From: Adenanthera pavonina
Lineage: Eukaryota > Streptophyta > Magnoliopsida > Fabales > Fabaceae
DNA length: 64,000 bases
Direction: 5' to 3'
Assembly: GCA_026686845.1 (NCBI GenBank)
Contig: JAIVEN010000019.1
Span: 31,004,501-31,068,500 of the forward strand
The position numbers and the translations under genes are program-made. The notes beneath the pieces are model-generated. The model ran no database searches, was not told where the DNA came from, and worked only from the letters and a program-made list of their open reading frames with translations. Shown piece after piece: positions 12,001 through 25,464 of this stretch (position 1 is the first letter of the stretch; every line of letters begins with the position of its first letter).

Positions 12001-12749
12001 ACAAGGAAGCCGTGATGACTTTTTTCCGAATGGTCAGTATTGTCTTCAATATTTATATCTTTTGTTTACGGTGTAGAGCATCTTCTAAATTTTCTGGCAC
12101 CTCTCCTGATAGTTGATCAGGAGAAGATATTTCTCAGATGAAGTAGTTATGCCAAATACATGGTCTGCTTCTTCAGTTCAGAGACTTCCCCAGCGTCTAG
12201 ACGATGATTGTGAATCCTTTAATAAAAGGTATTTTAGACCTGGCTAGCTAAATAATTTGAAACTGCAGTGATTTTTATCATCATCATTATCCATCATTCG
12301 TAGGATTTCTTTTGGAGATGGATGCTCGCTTGATCTTTATTTTTCAGTTTAGGTTAGATTCATTCGCTCATAAAATGAATCCAGGGGTGGTTCATCTTGT
12401 TATTTAAATGGAGATGGAATCAATCCCAGATCCTAGTCCAACAGTGGTGGTGGAATTATGTCCATCATGTTACATGTAGTGCACCCTTGTTCATAAAGAA
12501 GTTACGTAAGTAGTTTGGGCTACCACTAACAGAATTTGTTTTGGAAATTGCAGTATAAGCGGTGATCCTTACAAGTATAACACACTTCCTCCCCTTCCAG
12601 CTCAACGAAATCTGACTCCACCTCCTACGCTTTATCCTCAGCAGCCAGTTTCGGCCACTATAAACCATAGCTTCCCAAGATTTTCCCTGTCTGGTTCCTC
12701 AGAAATTAATGCTGCCACCAGAACAAGGCGCTCAGATATTAATGTCTGA
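9049..12749 (+). CDS. LIP1: LIP1-type small GTPase (LIGHT INSENSITIVE PERIOD1 homologue)
   Basis: Seven exons: 9049-9139, 10020-10111, 10205-10346, 10823-11127, 11979-12032, 12113-12228, 12554-12749; all phases agree and give 331 residues. Motifs: GDSGVGKTSLVHLI (P-loop, about residues 28-41), ELWDVSGHERYKDC (G3 with VSGHE replacing TAGQE), VVGNKADIAAKEG (G4), and a conserved tail with LPPLPAQRNLTPPPTLYP ending SDINV. There is no C-terminal cysteine prenylation motif, which is typical of LIP1 and unlike true Rabs. Arabidopsis LIP1 alters circadian period and light input and affects microtubule organisation and salt tolerance; those roles are inferred by homology. Start ATG 9049 gives MFRRDRYRESKEQ, matching the short charged lead of the family. 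Intron 4 (11128-11978) carries a hAT-type MITE. Confidence 0.95.
11380..11863. mobile_element. hAT-type MITE inside LIP1 intron 4
   Basis: 484-bp element with 12-bp terminal inverted repeats, left TAGAACTGTCAA and right (reverse complement) TAGAACCGTCAA, one mismatch. It is flanked by a perfect 8-bp direct repeat ATTCTAGA at 11372-11379 and 11864-11871. Both ends are GC-rich with many GGGCC/GGCCCG subterminal motifs, while the centre (about 11490-11690) is very AT-rich. An 8-bp target duplication and clustered subterminal motifs are the signature of non-autonomous hAT elements. No transposase is encoded; the open frames here are chance. Confidence 0.88.
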
Positions 12750-13446
12750 GAATCTCTGTTTAATGTCAATGAGACATTTGCTACACACGTGTATTCTTGA
12801 AGTAATGAAGTTGCGTGTCTTTATTAATTCTATGTTGTGATTGTAAGCGGATCCCATTGATTCTTTCATTGTTTTAGAGGCTTTTAGCAGTGTTGAGTGA
12901 TCCCTGTTCCGAGTTTGGTATAGTCTGACATGAAATGTTCCATTCTTTTATCCGACTTTTCTTTTGCTTCTGTTGAAACATTCTGCTTGACTAGAGATAT
13001 TCAAACAGGTGGCTGACGGGCTTTATTGTCCATTACACGTTCCTTTCTTCCAGAGGAATAAAATTTGAGGCAACTAGAAATTATAATAAAATTTGAGGCA
13101 GCTTGAAATGATATTAAAAATAAATGATTGGTTTTCTTTTTTCCCTTTTTTTTTTTGGTATAAAAACATGCTAGGTTACTTTATCCTTAAATCCAAATTC
13201 CAAGTTTTTAATTGTTGTAACAGATGCCCCATTCCTGACACATTCGGAACTAGAGTTTCATTAATTTTCATTGAAACGGCCTCTTAGTTCATCTTCCTGA
13301 AGTCTCTTGATTGGGACAAGATGTGTAACTTAAAGTGCACAGATCGTATTAAATAATAAAGTGATAAATAGAGTATGGTAGCTATGGAAATTTAGTTTCA
13401 ATAAACTGGTGGAGTATTAATTTTACATGTTTACTTAAATTAAGTA

Positions 13447-13648
13447 CTCCCCTGATTCTTTTTATTAGTCATGTTTTAAATATAAGTTAATTTTTGTGAA
13501 TTTTTTTAGTATTAATTACTTTGTTTTCAAAATATTCTTATTTAATTATGAGAGATAAAGTGAATTATTTAAATTTATAGTATTTATTAAAAGGTAAAAA
13601 TGAAAAACACATTAATTTTAAGTCACTTACATTAAGGACAGGAAGGAG
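13447..13648. mobile_element. Stowaway/Mariner-like MITE
   Basis: 202-bp AT-rich segment bounded by TA on both sides. The left end begins CTCCCCTGATTCTTTTTATT and the right end, read in reverse complement, begins CTCCTTCCTGTCCTTAATGT, an imperfect inverted repeat of the common plant CTCCCTCCGTTCC type. Non-coding. Confidence 0.6.
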
Positions 13649-13892
13649 TAAAACACAAAATAAGAAGAAAATAAAATAAAAATTAAATATAAACTATGAT
13701 TAGATGGTAGTAGTGATTCTAGAATGTAGGAAGGGCTACCTAAAATAATTATTTATTTGCAAATTGATTAATTAAGTAATTACTATCTCTTAGGTTTTAA
13801 TTACATATATTTGTTAGCCTAGAACACTAATTCACTTACTAGCATTTTTTTGAGTGTTTACTAAGCTTATCAATTAATTAATTCATAATCCT

Positions 13893-14837
13893 TGTGAACA
13901 CTGCATTTTGTCCGGCTCGTTTAGCAAAAATAATAAATACATAGAAATAAAAAATGTCTCTTTTAGGGTCCAGAAGAAAAATAATAGAATAAATTCATAA
14001 TATTTTAGAAGATTATCCCTTAAGAGATAAAAGAGGTTAAATATAAAATATTCTTGAATTATCTTAAAAGATTTTAGAATAGATTTTGAATATTATCCCT
14101 TAATTAAAATACATAATGTAAAGAAAGAAAAATAAAAGAAAAGGAATCTAGGAATTATTTTTGAAAATCTTACCAACTTCCATATCCACAAGATTTAAAA
14201 AGAAAAAAAAAAGAGATAAAGTAAAAAAGGGAAAAGAATTAAATCATTTAAAAGTGAGTGAATCGAAAAATAATAATAATAGAAAATCTTTAAAGACCTC
14301 AACAAAATTAGGATTTAATAATTCTTAAAAGATTATGAGATCAAGATATCATCTCTATATGATTCTTATATTTAAAATTTAAAATATTTCAAATTAAAAA
14401 AATACATAGCTAGCTCCTCTATAAATAGAGGGTCTAAGAGCCAAAGGAGTATCAACAATTAGAGAGAGTGTTAAGCAATAAAAAGAAACCTAGGAGCATG
14501 AGGCAACAAGAAGTATAGAAAGGGAGAGACATAGAAAGAGTATTATATTTTTTTTTTCATCTAATTCTTCTTTGGGGTTAGTAATAAAATGTAAATAATA
14601 AGGATAAATTCTTTAAGGCCTATTTAATAAAACACAATAAAATTAAGGTAATCATTCTTCGAAACGGATGGTGTAGAGTGTTTAACACCTTTCATACATA
14701 TAATCGACTCTCGAGCCTAACCCTCTTATTTGTAAACCATCATTTTCTATTATTTAGGTTTTCCAAAATTTAGGAAAATTTTGATGGCGATTCCATTTTT
14801 TTTTATTTTTAGTTTTGGATAAAAATTGGGCGTGACA
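13893..14837 (+). mobile_element. Probable solo LTR of a Ty3/gypsy (Tat/Ogre-like) element
   Basis: A 945-bp block starting TGTGAACACTGCATTTTG and ending GGGCGTGACA (TG...CA). Inside are a TATAAATAG box at 14420-14428 and, near the end, TGGCGATTCC, a sequence typical of the 3' part of Tat/Ogre-clade LTRs. No primer-binding site or gag follows, so it looks like a solo LTR. The 5-bp flanks (ATCCT and ACCCC) do not match well, so the borders are tentative. Confidence 0.45.
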
Positions 14838-17240
14838 ACCCCTTATGCAATTAATTAATTAGTGCATTAAACTACTCAAACTCCAATTATGGTTGAGTGG
14901 CTAATTAAGTATATTCCAATTCTAATTAGCAAATTACCCAATTCTATGTCTAGAATTAAGCAAACTCACATAATTGAATCAATTGGCCTATTCCAATTTC
15001 TTTTTCCCAAGTTGCAATTGGAAAATTCCCAATTCAAGAACCCTAATGATTTTCCAATTTTAATTCAACACATTCACACCAATTAAATCACTTAATACAT
15101 GAAATTAATCCATAAGAAAGTAATCACAAAGTTAATTCATACATAAATTCATAATAATCCTAGGATAAAGCAAACTCAAGCTCTCATATGCTGTTTACAG
15201 CAGATATAATAAGAACAAATCAAACAAAACATAAGAAATAAGAAATATGATGAAGACAATGGAAGAAAAACTAAATATAATGAAGAAATCCAAGCTTGAG
15301 GAGCTTTCAATCCCAAATCTCAGTATCCAAAGCTCCCTAAACCATCTCCAGTAATCCAAAGTCGTTCCCCCTTCATTTTGTCCACTATTCCATGCATTTT
15401 AACCACCTAAAACTCTCAAATTCGCTGAATTAATGAAACTGTGCATTTTTGCACAGTTCATTAGCCTCCAGGCTCCAATAATACTACAATGCATAAATGT
15501 CTTTTTCAAGAGATGTTGATACTATTGTATCAAACTCACCATGCTGTAGTACAAAAATGACAACTTTTATACATAATAACAACGTTGCAGCGTCAAACTT
15601 CCATGCTGTAATACAAAACTTTTAGATCTTGATTCTCAACTTTTCAAACTTTACTTTCTCCAATTTCAAATACATAATCTTCCCTACAAAAATTTATAAA
15701 CACGGGTGAAAAGTTTATCTGTTTTAATTGGACAATTTTCACTCCATTTTCTACAATATTTGCAATATAATCCAATAAATATAATTAATCCAAATATTTA
15801 ATTAAATGCAATATAAAAGGCATAAATAGCTCTCTAACCACAGTCAAAAGTATTTTAAATATTCCTAAATATGGAGATTTATCATCTCTCCAGCTTCTTC
15901 ATACATTAAGGAGGAAATTACGTGATACGTAAAGAACAAGTGGAAAAAGCAACAGTTTAATTTAAAGCCAGCATGTGGAAATATGCAGATGATACCAGAA
16001 GCAAAAACAAGTTCCGGGTGCATTCAGTCATCCTAATTTTTGTGTGACCTTAATTTCAAAGGTGAAAAAAGAAAGTCTAAGGAAAACCTTTGGCTTGTTC
16101 GCGCTTTGTTCAAGCGACAAACTGTGCTTCAATCCATGCTTCCCTCGAAACTGTGAACTGTACAATTTCGGAAATAGTAAAAGAAACTGTAAAATTTTGA
16201 ATAATTTTGAACTGCAGTGACTAATTTCACATGGCAGTGCAGCTTGGGAGACGAATGAATGACAATTTTCATTTTTCATTCAGGAAGCAGAAATTTATAA
16301 AATAGTGAATTTTCTGTGCTAAGTTCCAAAGAGACAGGAAGATCACAAATGCTTTTACTGCATTAATCTGGTGAATGTGCAAAAGAAGAAAGTAGGAAAC
16401 AAGTTATACGTGGAAGTTTGAATTCAGGTCGAATGTGCACAAGCTACGACACCATCTTGCTTAAGCTTCTGCATAAATAAACACAATCTGATTTTGACTT
16501 AGCCTACATAATGATAATTGGTCCTTTGTTTTTCCTGTTCATAACTTCAGTTTTTTGCTTGCATTGAATATGTCGAAAGAAAGGAAAGAAAGAAAAAAAA
16601 AAACAGGATGCAGCCCAGAATGTGTTTAAAATAAAATGGTAGAACATAGATCCATTCGGGGTTTTTTTAAAAGAAAAAAATGTTCTTGAAATTGTGACCA
16701 CAAACTAAATAAATAAACAAATCGGCAAAAAGATGACCAGAAAGAATGAGCTGAGTGGTGCAGGAACCGCCTTCTCTTTACACGTCTGTTGATGTTGCAC
16801 GATGACGTGCTCAATCTCCTTTCATGCAGCCACATGTCACGTGCTTCTAAAATATGCTTTTTTGTTTTTGGCCAACACTAAAACATGAATTCAAAACTCT
16901 ATCTAGAAGTGAATTGACGGTTAATTTTTTGAGATAAAATAATATTTTTTCACGTTGTTAATATGAGATTTTAAAATAGGAGATAAATTTAATTAATTAT
17001 TTTAATTTTAAAAATTATAATATTTTTTAAAGTTGTCATTATTTAATTTTTTTATTTTTTTATAATATATTAAATTTAGGTATTTTTTGAAAGCATATAA
17101 TAAATATTATTTTATATATTATAAAAAATTTTATATTTAAAATTATGACAAAAAATTTTGTATTTAAGACATGATGAAGTGACACCATATATTCTTTTTT
17201 TATTTCTATAAACAACAGTATTGACACTTCCGAATTTAGT
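14838..17240. other. Unclassified AT-rich intergenic DNA
   Basis: The first part (14840-15100) is dense in CAATT/AATTGG motifs. The part around 15170-15640 has the look of old repeat DNA but shows no termini or coding match I recognise. 15900-16900 looks like unique non-coding sequence. No gene is supported. Confidence 0.4.
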
Positions 17241-17967
17241 TAATAAATGAGTTTTTTAAACCAGAAATTAACAAATGAGTTCAAAAGCCTTGTGGCTGGT
17301 AGACAGTACTACTGTACTACATTAAAAAAATTACCTCATTATAATGTTAGTATTTATTACGAAGATTTTAAATGTTCATACAATATTTTTTATTTAGAGT
17401 TAAGTTATATTTTTTATTTATTTTGTTTAAATAATTATTATCTTCTTTATGGTCAAGATCCACTGTAGTGGTAAGGTTCATTATCTTTTGTATAAATATT
17501 TATTATTGACTGAATAATAAACCCTTACTCATAATATAGATATCCATTGTTGATTGAATAATAAATATTTACTCATAGCTTCTCCTATTTTCTTCTCTCT
17601 TAACTCCTCTATATATTTTTTACTTTATTTTTCTATTTTATTTCATAACACGTTATTAGCACAATTTTACTTAAAAATATGATGTATGTTTTCTTCACTT
17701 ACTATATGATATCTATTTTCAAATTATTCATCTTCTCCTTCTTCTTTTTTTAAATTAATTATTTATAGTGACTTTGAGTTAATTAATTTTTTTCAGTAAT
17801 GAAAAATTATGCCACATTTTGAAGTATGAGACAATTTAATTGAGATGTTACATTTAAAAGTATGAGCCTAATTTAATTTCTTTATTAATTAGATCATAAA
17901 ATTATCTACACTGAAATTATTTACATTGAGTATAAAGTAGATCCTTATTTATCTACCCTCAAAATTA

Positions 17968-18283
17968 CTCCCTCCAATCCTTTTTATGAGAAATTTCTAA
18001 CTACTTTAAGTAGATTAAGAAAGTTAGTTATCTTCTTAAAATTCTAAAAAAAAACCAAATATTTCTTTTTTACCCTAATTTAATATAATAATGCAATACA
18101 TATTAAATATCATTTGATCAATTAAGAGTGTCTCTTTTATCCAAAAATTCCAATAACAATTTAGGAGAAAAAATAAATAATGAGGGTAAAATAGAAAAAT
18201 TCTACAAAATATTACAAGTTTCCTAATAAAAAGGGACAAAAAAAATTTTTGGAAAAGTTTTTTATAAAAAGGATCAGAGGAAA
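17968..18283. mobile_element. Stowaway/Mariner-like MITE nested in the decayed Copia
   Basis: About 316 bp with inverted ends: left CTCCCTCCAATCCTTTTTAT, right (reverse complement) about TTCCTCTGATCCTTTTTAT. It lies in the internal region of the decayed Copia element and so entered after it. Non-coding and AT-rich. Confidence 0.6.
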
Positions 18284-21200
18284 TATTTAATTGAGATGTT
18301 AAATCTAGAAATATGGGTACAATTTAATTTCACTATTAAATGGATATTGAAGTTATTCACATAAAATACAAAATTAATTTTAAAGTTATCTACCATTTAT
18401 TTTGTTTTTTTATTATATTTACTATTTTATTTAAAATTTTGGGTTATATACATATATATATATATATACATGTTTGAAATATAATTCCTATTTATTATTT
18501 AAAATTTGCATATGAATTCCATTATCTTTTGACTCTTATTTTTGAATGGCTCTTCATTCTTATTTAGCGTAATTTTACCAATAAATCCTTCTCATGGATG
18601 GTGGCGGCGCTGCGTCTCCTTGCTTTGGGTTTTTAATCACCATTCTATCAATTAATATATGTTGACAGCCGGTGTCAGCGGTACGTTTGTTTGCTTTGGG
18701 TTCTTAGTTGTAAAATTAGCTTTATGTCTTTAATTGTAATTTTAACAATTAATATATTTACATAGTATTATTATAATTTTAGAATGTAATTTTTACATTA
18801 GTTTTAAACCCTTTACAATATTTTTAGTATTGTAACAATATTTAAAAATTTAATTTTATCCAAACTTATAAAAATTTATAGTAAACCAATTTTTAAAAAT
18901 TAGATTAGCTATGGAGAGTTTTGTTTTCATCTCTTAATAACATATATTTAATTTGATTAACTAGTTAAATAAATTCTTATTAAGATAGAATTATTTATTG
19001 AATATAAATTTATTTATATTATAAAAATATTGTTTATAGTGTGATTACTAATTTGTTTATATTATGAGATTTTATTTTAAACAAATTTTAATAGATAAAA
19101 ATATAAGTAAATTATTATTTGATATTATTTAATTTGTTTGAACTATTGAGAAGTTGTTTGGCACTAAACATATATAAGACTTGATAGGAAATATTTTATG
19201 TTGTCTAATTTCATTTGAAATTATAAAAAATTATATCATTTTAATCTCAAATTTTACTTTGATAATTATTTTTACTTAACTTAATTTACTGCTTCTATAA
19301 TGCATGGCAATAGAAACTTTGATATTTTTTGTTACAGAGATTATATCCCTTTTAATTAATATTGTTGATTAAATTCTCATGATTATGATTCCCTTGTTCG
19401 GTATTATTTTGCTCTAACATAATGACATATTAAATGATCTCTTTTCAAGTTAATTTTTCCTAATTTTGATTATGAAAGTGAAAAAAATTGAATTTAATTG
19501 AATTGATTAAGATTTTTATATGGAAATATATGAAATGATAGAATTATTATTTTGATTCTTGATTAAGTGAATATATTTAAATTTTTTAGCATTGTCAAAC
19601 TTTTATATTTATTTAGTTTCACATATCATTGTTATTTTATTACTTATAATAATTTTAATTATATAAATAATGAGTATTAAGCCATCATACATTATCTGAC
19701 TCATGCCCTTATTTGTGAGTTTTATAATATCTTGACAATTGATAGAAGTTTTAGTATCTAATTATTTTACTTTGGAAATATGAATTACCTAATATGTTAG
19801 TTAACATGTGTCATTGATTATATTATTATATTTTCATTCATTTAAAGGTTCTATGCATCTTATAGAAAATTAATATTATGCGACCTATTTAATTTGATAT
19901 ATTTTACTTGATAGTATAAAATTGTATTAGTACCATATCCAATAATATAAAAATAATTGAATACTGTTCCAAAAGAGTCAATATAATGTTACCAAGAGGA
20001 ACAAAAATTGCAAATTAATAATGCATTATATTCCTCTAAATCTCATAGAAATTTATTAAGTTTCAAAGATATTCACAAAAATAAATATCATATCAAAACA
20101 AGAAATAAAGGAAATATTGAGTATTTTTATATTACAAGAATTATCTCGAATGAAAAATGTGCATAGAAAAGCTTAACAACATTTTCTTCCAGTTTGTACT
20201 ACATGTATATTAATACAATTGAATCATATGACATTATAGACCAGAAGTTTACAAATCACAATATGTTTGGTATGACCGATTGGGTTATCTCAGATCAATT
20301 ATGATGCAAAAATTAATTAAAAATTTGTGTGAACTTGAATTAAAGAGTTAGGAGATTATTCAATCTAATAGTTTTTCATGTGTCGTTATTCTCAAGGGAA
20401 ATTGATTATTTGATTATTACCAACAAAATTTGAAAGTGTACTAATAATCTTTGTAATATATATAAGGCGACATTTGCGGATCAATCCACCCATCATGTGA
20501 AACATTTAGATATTTTCTAATTTTTATAGACGCATCAATTAGATAGTCACATATTTATTTATTATCAACTCGTAGCCAAACGTTTACGAAATTGCTTGCT
20601 CAATTAATTCAATTTTTTAATAGCACATTTTCTTGAATATTTAATTAAAAAATACGTCGTGACAATGTTAATGAGGTTACATCTCAACTTTTCAATTATT
20701 AATATACCTCTCTAGAGATTGAGGTTGAACATTATGTAACATATATTTATACATAAAATGGACTTACAGAATTATTTATCAAACGTTTAACATTCATTAC
20801 AAAATCATTACTTATGAAATCAAAACACTTCATCTCCATTTGGGGCATGCAATCCTACATGTTGTAGTATTGACTCACATCAGACCAACAATATATCATA
20901 AATACTCCTCTTTGTAAATGGTTTTTTGTCAGGAACCTAATATTTTCTATCTAAGAATTTTTTAATATGCAATTCATGTTTCAATTGCTCTACCACAATG
21001 TACAAAGATATGACTTCAAAGAATGTTAGAAATATATGTTAGATATAAATCTCCTTCAATAATAAGATATCTTGAATCATCAACATGAGATTAATTTACG
21101 TAATAATTTGTAGATTGTCATTTTGACTAATTTAATTTTCCAATATTGGGGGAGAGAATAAGTAGTTGGAATGAATTATCATTATCTCATCTTGATCCTC

Positions 21201-21951
21201 ATACAAAATAATGTGAACAAGAAGTTTAAAAAATAATTCAATTGCAAAAGTTAGCAAATCAATTATCAGACATAGTTACTGACTCAAGATGAGTGACTAA
21301 ATCATATATACCAGCTGCTAATGTTCTAGTAAAATTGATATCCTTATTGAATAGTTAAAGTCTAAAACACACATGAAGTACAGTAAATCCATTGGTTCTA
21401 AAAATAAGAATCCTCGAAAAAAGAAAATGAGTTAAAAATCAAGATGACCCAATTGATGATAGGGTAACCCTAGAAGAATACTTAGAAGCAACTCTAAAAG
21501 AGTTCTCAGACATAATTAAAGTTTTTATTCCAAAAGAAACTCAGGTATCTAAGATTTGTGAAAATAATAAGACATCAATAAATTATGTCATGAATAGAAT
21601 ATGATGGAACCGAAATAAAGTCAATGTTGACGATTTGCATATAATATAGCGTGTGATGTAATATATGAAAATAAAGATCATAAACCAAATTCTATTAAGG
21701 ATTGTAGAGAAAGAGATGATTGGCCAAAATGAAAAGACGCAATTGAGGTAAAACTAAATACATTTATAAAGTGAAAGGTTTTTGAATCTATAGTCCACAT
21801 CACCTGTAGTTGTGAAGCCAGTTGGATATAAATGAGCTTTTGTGTGAAAACGAAATGATGATGAAATAGTGAGATATAAAGCACAACTTGTTGCAATAGG
21901 ATTTTCGCAAATGCCTGATATTGATTATTAAAAAGGCATATTTACCCCGCG

Positions 21952-22185
21952 GTGGATGTAACTACTTTTTATTATCCAATTTGTCTGGTAATACAGGAAG
22001 AACTCAATTTGTATCTAATGAATATTGTTACAGTCTATTTATATGGTTTACTTGATAATGACATCTATATGAAACTCCCTGAAGGATTTAACTTGCTTGA
22101 AACATGCAATTCAAGTTTACGAATAGACTACTCAATTAAATTAAATAAATCTCTTTATAGATTAAAGCAATCAAAACTCATGTAA
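21952..22185 (+). pseudogene. Copia reverse transcriptase fragment
   Basis: 77-codon open piece with DNDIYMKLPEGF and SLYRLKQS, a Ty1/copia reverse transcriptase block. It is broken by stops and frame changes on both sides; the frame resumes at 22346-22564 and 22754-22963 with later RT and RNase H sequence. Non-functional relic. Confidence 0.75.
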
Positions 22186-25100
22186 TATAATCATCTAAGT
22201 GATTATTTGTTGAATGAAAGGTATGAAAGTGACCCCTATTTATCCATATATCTTCATGCAAAGATTTATAAATGAGTTTGCTATAATTACAGTTTAAGTT
22301 GACAATTTAAATATTATTAGGGCCCCTAAAAAGCTTCCAAAAGCTATGAATTACTTAAAGAAAAAATTTGAAATGAAAGTCTTAGGAAAAACTAAATTTT
22401 GCCTCAATTTACATATTGAGTATGTAAAGAATGAGATTTTAATACATCAAGAAGCCTATATAACAAACTTGTTAAGACGGTTTTATATGGACAAGTCACA
22501 TTCATTATACACTCCAATGATAGTAAAGTCATTATATGTGAACAAAGATCCTTTTAAATTTTGAGAGAATGATGAAGAATTACTTAGTTCTAAAGTACCA
22601 TATCTCAATACAATCAAAGTACTGCTGTATTTTTCTAGTCATACACAACTGAATATGTCATTTGCTGTTAATTTATTAGCAAAATATAGTTCTTTACTTA
22701 CATGAAGACATTGGACTGGAGTTAAGCATATAATTCGTTATTTTAAAGATACAATGGATATGAATTTGTTTTATTTGAATGAATTCAAGTCAAAATTAAT
22801 TGGTTATGTAGATTCGAAATATTTGTCTGAACCTCATAATGATCGATCACAAATTGACTTTTTAAAATTTGTTAAACTTTTTTTCTTTGCAAAAATTATC
22901 ACTCACATTTTAAAATTACTTTTAATTAAAGTCATCAAAGATTACTCTCTCTGTTTTTTTTAAAGTCAAATACTCAAAACATCTAATTTTAATACAACGA
23001 TTATAAAGGGCATATTTTTTTTAAAAAAAATTCAATAAATGCTTCACATAGTATTTCATAAAAGATCTTATATTAAAAATTTTAAAATTTATAAATAAAT
23101 AAATAAGAGGACGTAATGAAAGATTTTTTTTGTCAACAAGGGATAAAGGAGTTTTATTTTACTAGAAACAAAAGAGTTAAACAAATAACTAATACGACAC
23201 GAATAATTGAGATAGCAAATTTGTGGAAAAAGCCAATCTGGTCACTGTTGTTCTTTTCATAGCTGTTCCCTTTATTATTATTTTTTTAGGGAATTATTAT
23301 TATTATTTTTGGATTCATCGTGATTGACATTTTCATGTTGAGAGTTTCAAAACATATAAATTAATCAATCCTTTAACAGGTGCATCGACTAATCAATCGC
23401 TTTTTACTCTCATTTTCATTCTTTTGAGACAATATCATCGTAGGTCTACAACAATCTCCCTTATGTCCAATTGATTCTAACAAAGGGATATTTTTATATA
23501 CTGAGTAATTCTTGATTTGTGCGTGTTATGCGTGCAATTCTGGTGCTGTGGCCATATTATTTTTCTCTATTTCGTTTCAATTTTATCAAATCTCCCGAAA
23601 GGACTTTATACAAGTAGTAATTCAAAACTTCATCGACTCCCAGTTGAATACCAGAGTCAATTATTATATTTAACTATTGTGATTCATAGAAAAAATAAAG
23701 TTTTTCAAAAAAGCATAAAAAAAAAGTATCCCTTCCTTGTATAATTTTTTTTAAAAAAAAAGAATTTATAGTTTTAGCATTTCTAAGAGAGAAAGACATC
23801 TCGTAAATTATATTTTATTTTATAAAAAAGAATAATTATGATTGCATAATTTTTATTTTAAAATAATTATCATTTTAGAAAAATTTCACATAAAACTAAA
23901 AAATCATTAAATAATTTAGATTATAATAAAATTTAATAATATTTTACTAAAATACTCTTATTTTTTAAAAATATTCTTAACTTAAATGTTTTTAAATATT
24001 ATTTTCTATATTAATAAAGAATAAAATAGTAAAAAATAATTAATAATTTATGAAATTTTTTTTAAAAAATTACAAAAACTTTGAAGTAATAATTATTTCA
24101 AGAGTAAAATACTATGATCGTTCCTATATTTTGCTTATATCACATAAACCTCCAATTTATTTTCAAAAACATACAAATATACTTTGAATTAAAAGTTATA
24201 TTGTAAAGATATCCTCCTATTTTCAAGAATCCATTTCCATCCACTAAATAATTAATAAATAGTTAACTCATTAAATTTAACCATTTTTACAAAAGTATCT
24301 CTTTTTAACACAAATATTTATTATAAATATCTCTAACACATTTTTTTTAAAATTTTAATATTCAACTATAATGAGTTCTATGCAATGTATACAGCCTGAA
24401 ATAAGTTACATTATTTATGATTTGTTAGCAATACATCTTATATTTATTTTATGTTTTATTTATATTGATTGATTTGAAATATTTTTATTTTATTAATTTT
24501 TAATTAAATATTTTCAATTGCATTTATTTAAATACTACTATAGTTAATTATTTAAAATTATTTAATAAATATTTTATATTTTTAATATCAAATCTATAGG
24601 AAATATTATCATAAATTTTTAAATGAATGTTTTAAACTTATTTAGATTTTATTGAATAGAAATTAGAGATTTTAGATTATACAAGTAAATTGATAATTTT
24701 AAGTCATTTTAGATTAATAATTTTAAGTTATTTTACACTTATTTTAATGGAAAGAGAGCTGGAAAAAAAAAAGGAAAGGATATAAATCAGAAAGCACATA
24801 ATATAAAAATAAAAGTTAAGTAATACTTTTTCCAATATCAAATATAGGTCATTGAGAAAAAATGTTTCATGGCCCAAAATATAATTCATGTTTGAGTTAT
24901 TAATTTTTTTATTTTTCATATATACCCCTCACTAATCATGTTAAAGGAAAATAATGATTGAAAATAGCAAATTTGAAAAATAGATTAAGATAAATTTAAA
25001 GGGTTTAATAACTTATGAACTAATTAAAAGTGAGGTATATTTAAAATGGGTGGAATTATGGTGACATTCCCACAAAGTCAAGCAGCGATACCAGAATCAA

Positions 25101-25464
25101 TTAACGATCGTTTTATATAAAGAATCAATTTACAATCCACTCCGAATAATAACGCGAAAAAAACGAAAGTATTAAATAATATGCCCTACTTTGGGCCAAA
25201 ATATTAAAGAAATAAAAAGTAGGCCCTCCCAGCTTTCGAGATATCGCATCAGACCGCCCAACCTGCTATTTTATAATTTTATTTTATTGGCTGAACAATC
25301 TTCTTATATGGTCACCATGGTGTTGCGTAGCCTGTAGGTATCAAATATCATCATCAGTGTCATACAGCCCTATATCCTTGTGCTGCTGTGTCACAAAGCG
25401 AAGCATCCCTCGCTCTTTCTTTGCTTCAATATTCTTTTACTTCAGTGGCTTTTGAAATAGCCCC

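Larger units (their letters stand above)
17460..22960 (+). mobile_element. Decayed Ty1/copia retrotransposon
   Basis: Plus-strand remnant. A block near 17460-17660 resembles the end of an LTR followed by the ATAACACGTTATTAGCAC context often seen just inside Copia 5' LTRs. Pol remnants run from about 19950 to 22960 in shifting frames: an integrase region near 20460-20890 (residues recalling FRYFLIFIDAS), reverse transcriptase with DNDIYMKLPEGF and SLYRLKQS (21952-22185), a KKKFEMKVLGKTKFCL block (22346-22564), and the start of RNase H (GYVDSKYLSEPHNDRSQ, 22754-22900). Many stops and frameshifts interrupt it and the 3' part of RNase H is lost. No 3' LTR was identified, and the left border is uncertain. 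Confidence 0.75.
12750..25464. other. Gene-poor, repeat-rich, very AT-rich stretch
   Basis: No cellular gene was supported. Identified contents are a Stowaway-like MITE (13447-13648), a probable Tat/Ogre-like solo LTR (13893-14837), a second MITE (17968-18283) and a decayed Copia element (about 17460-22960). The segment 14840-17240 holds repeat-like DNA that I could not classify, and 22960-25430 is AT-rich with no recognised content, becoming less AT-rich just before the NOI gene. Confidence 0.6.

Noticed and set aside
22947..23148. Possible further Stowaway-like MITE after the Copia remnant
   Set aside because: The ends (CTCTCTCTGTTTTTTTT and the complement of AAGGGATAAAGGAG) pair too poorly and no clean TA flank is evident.
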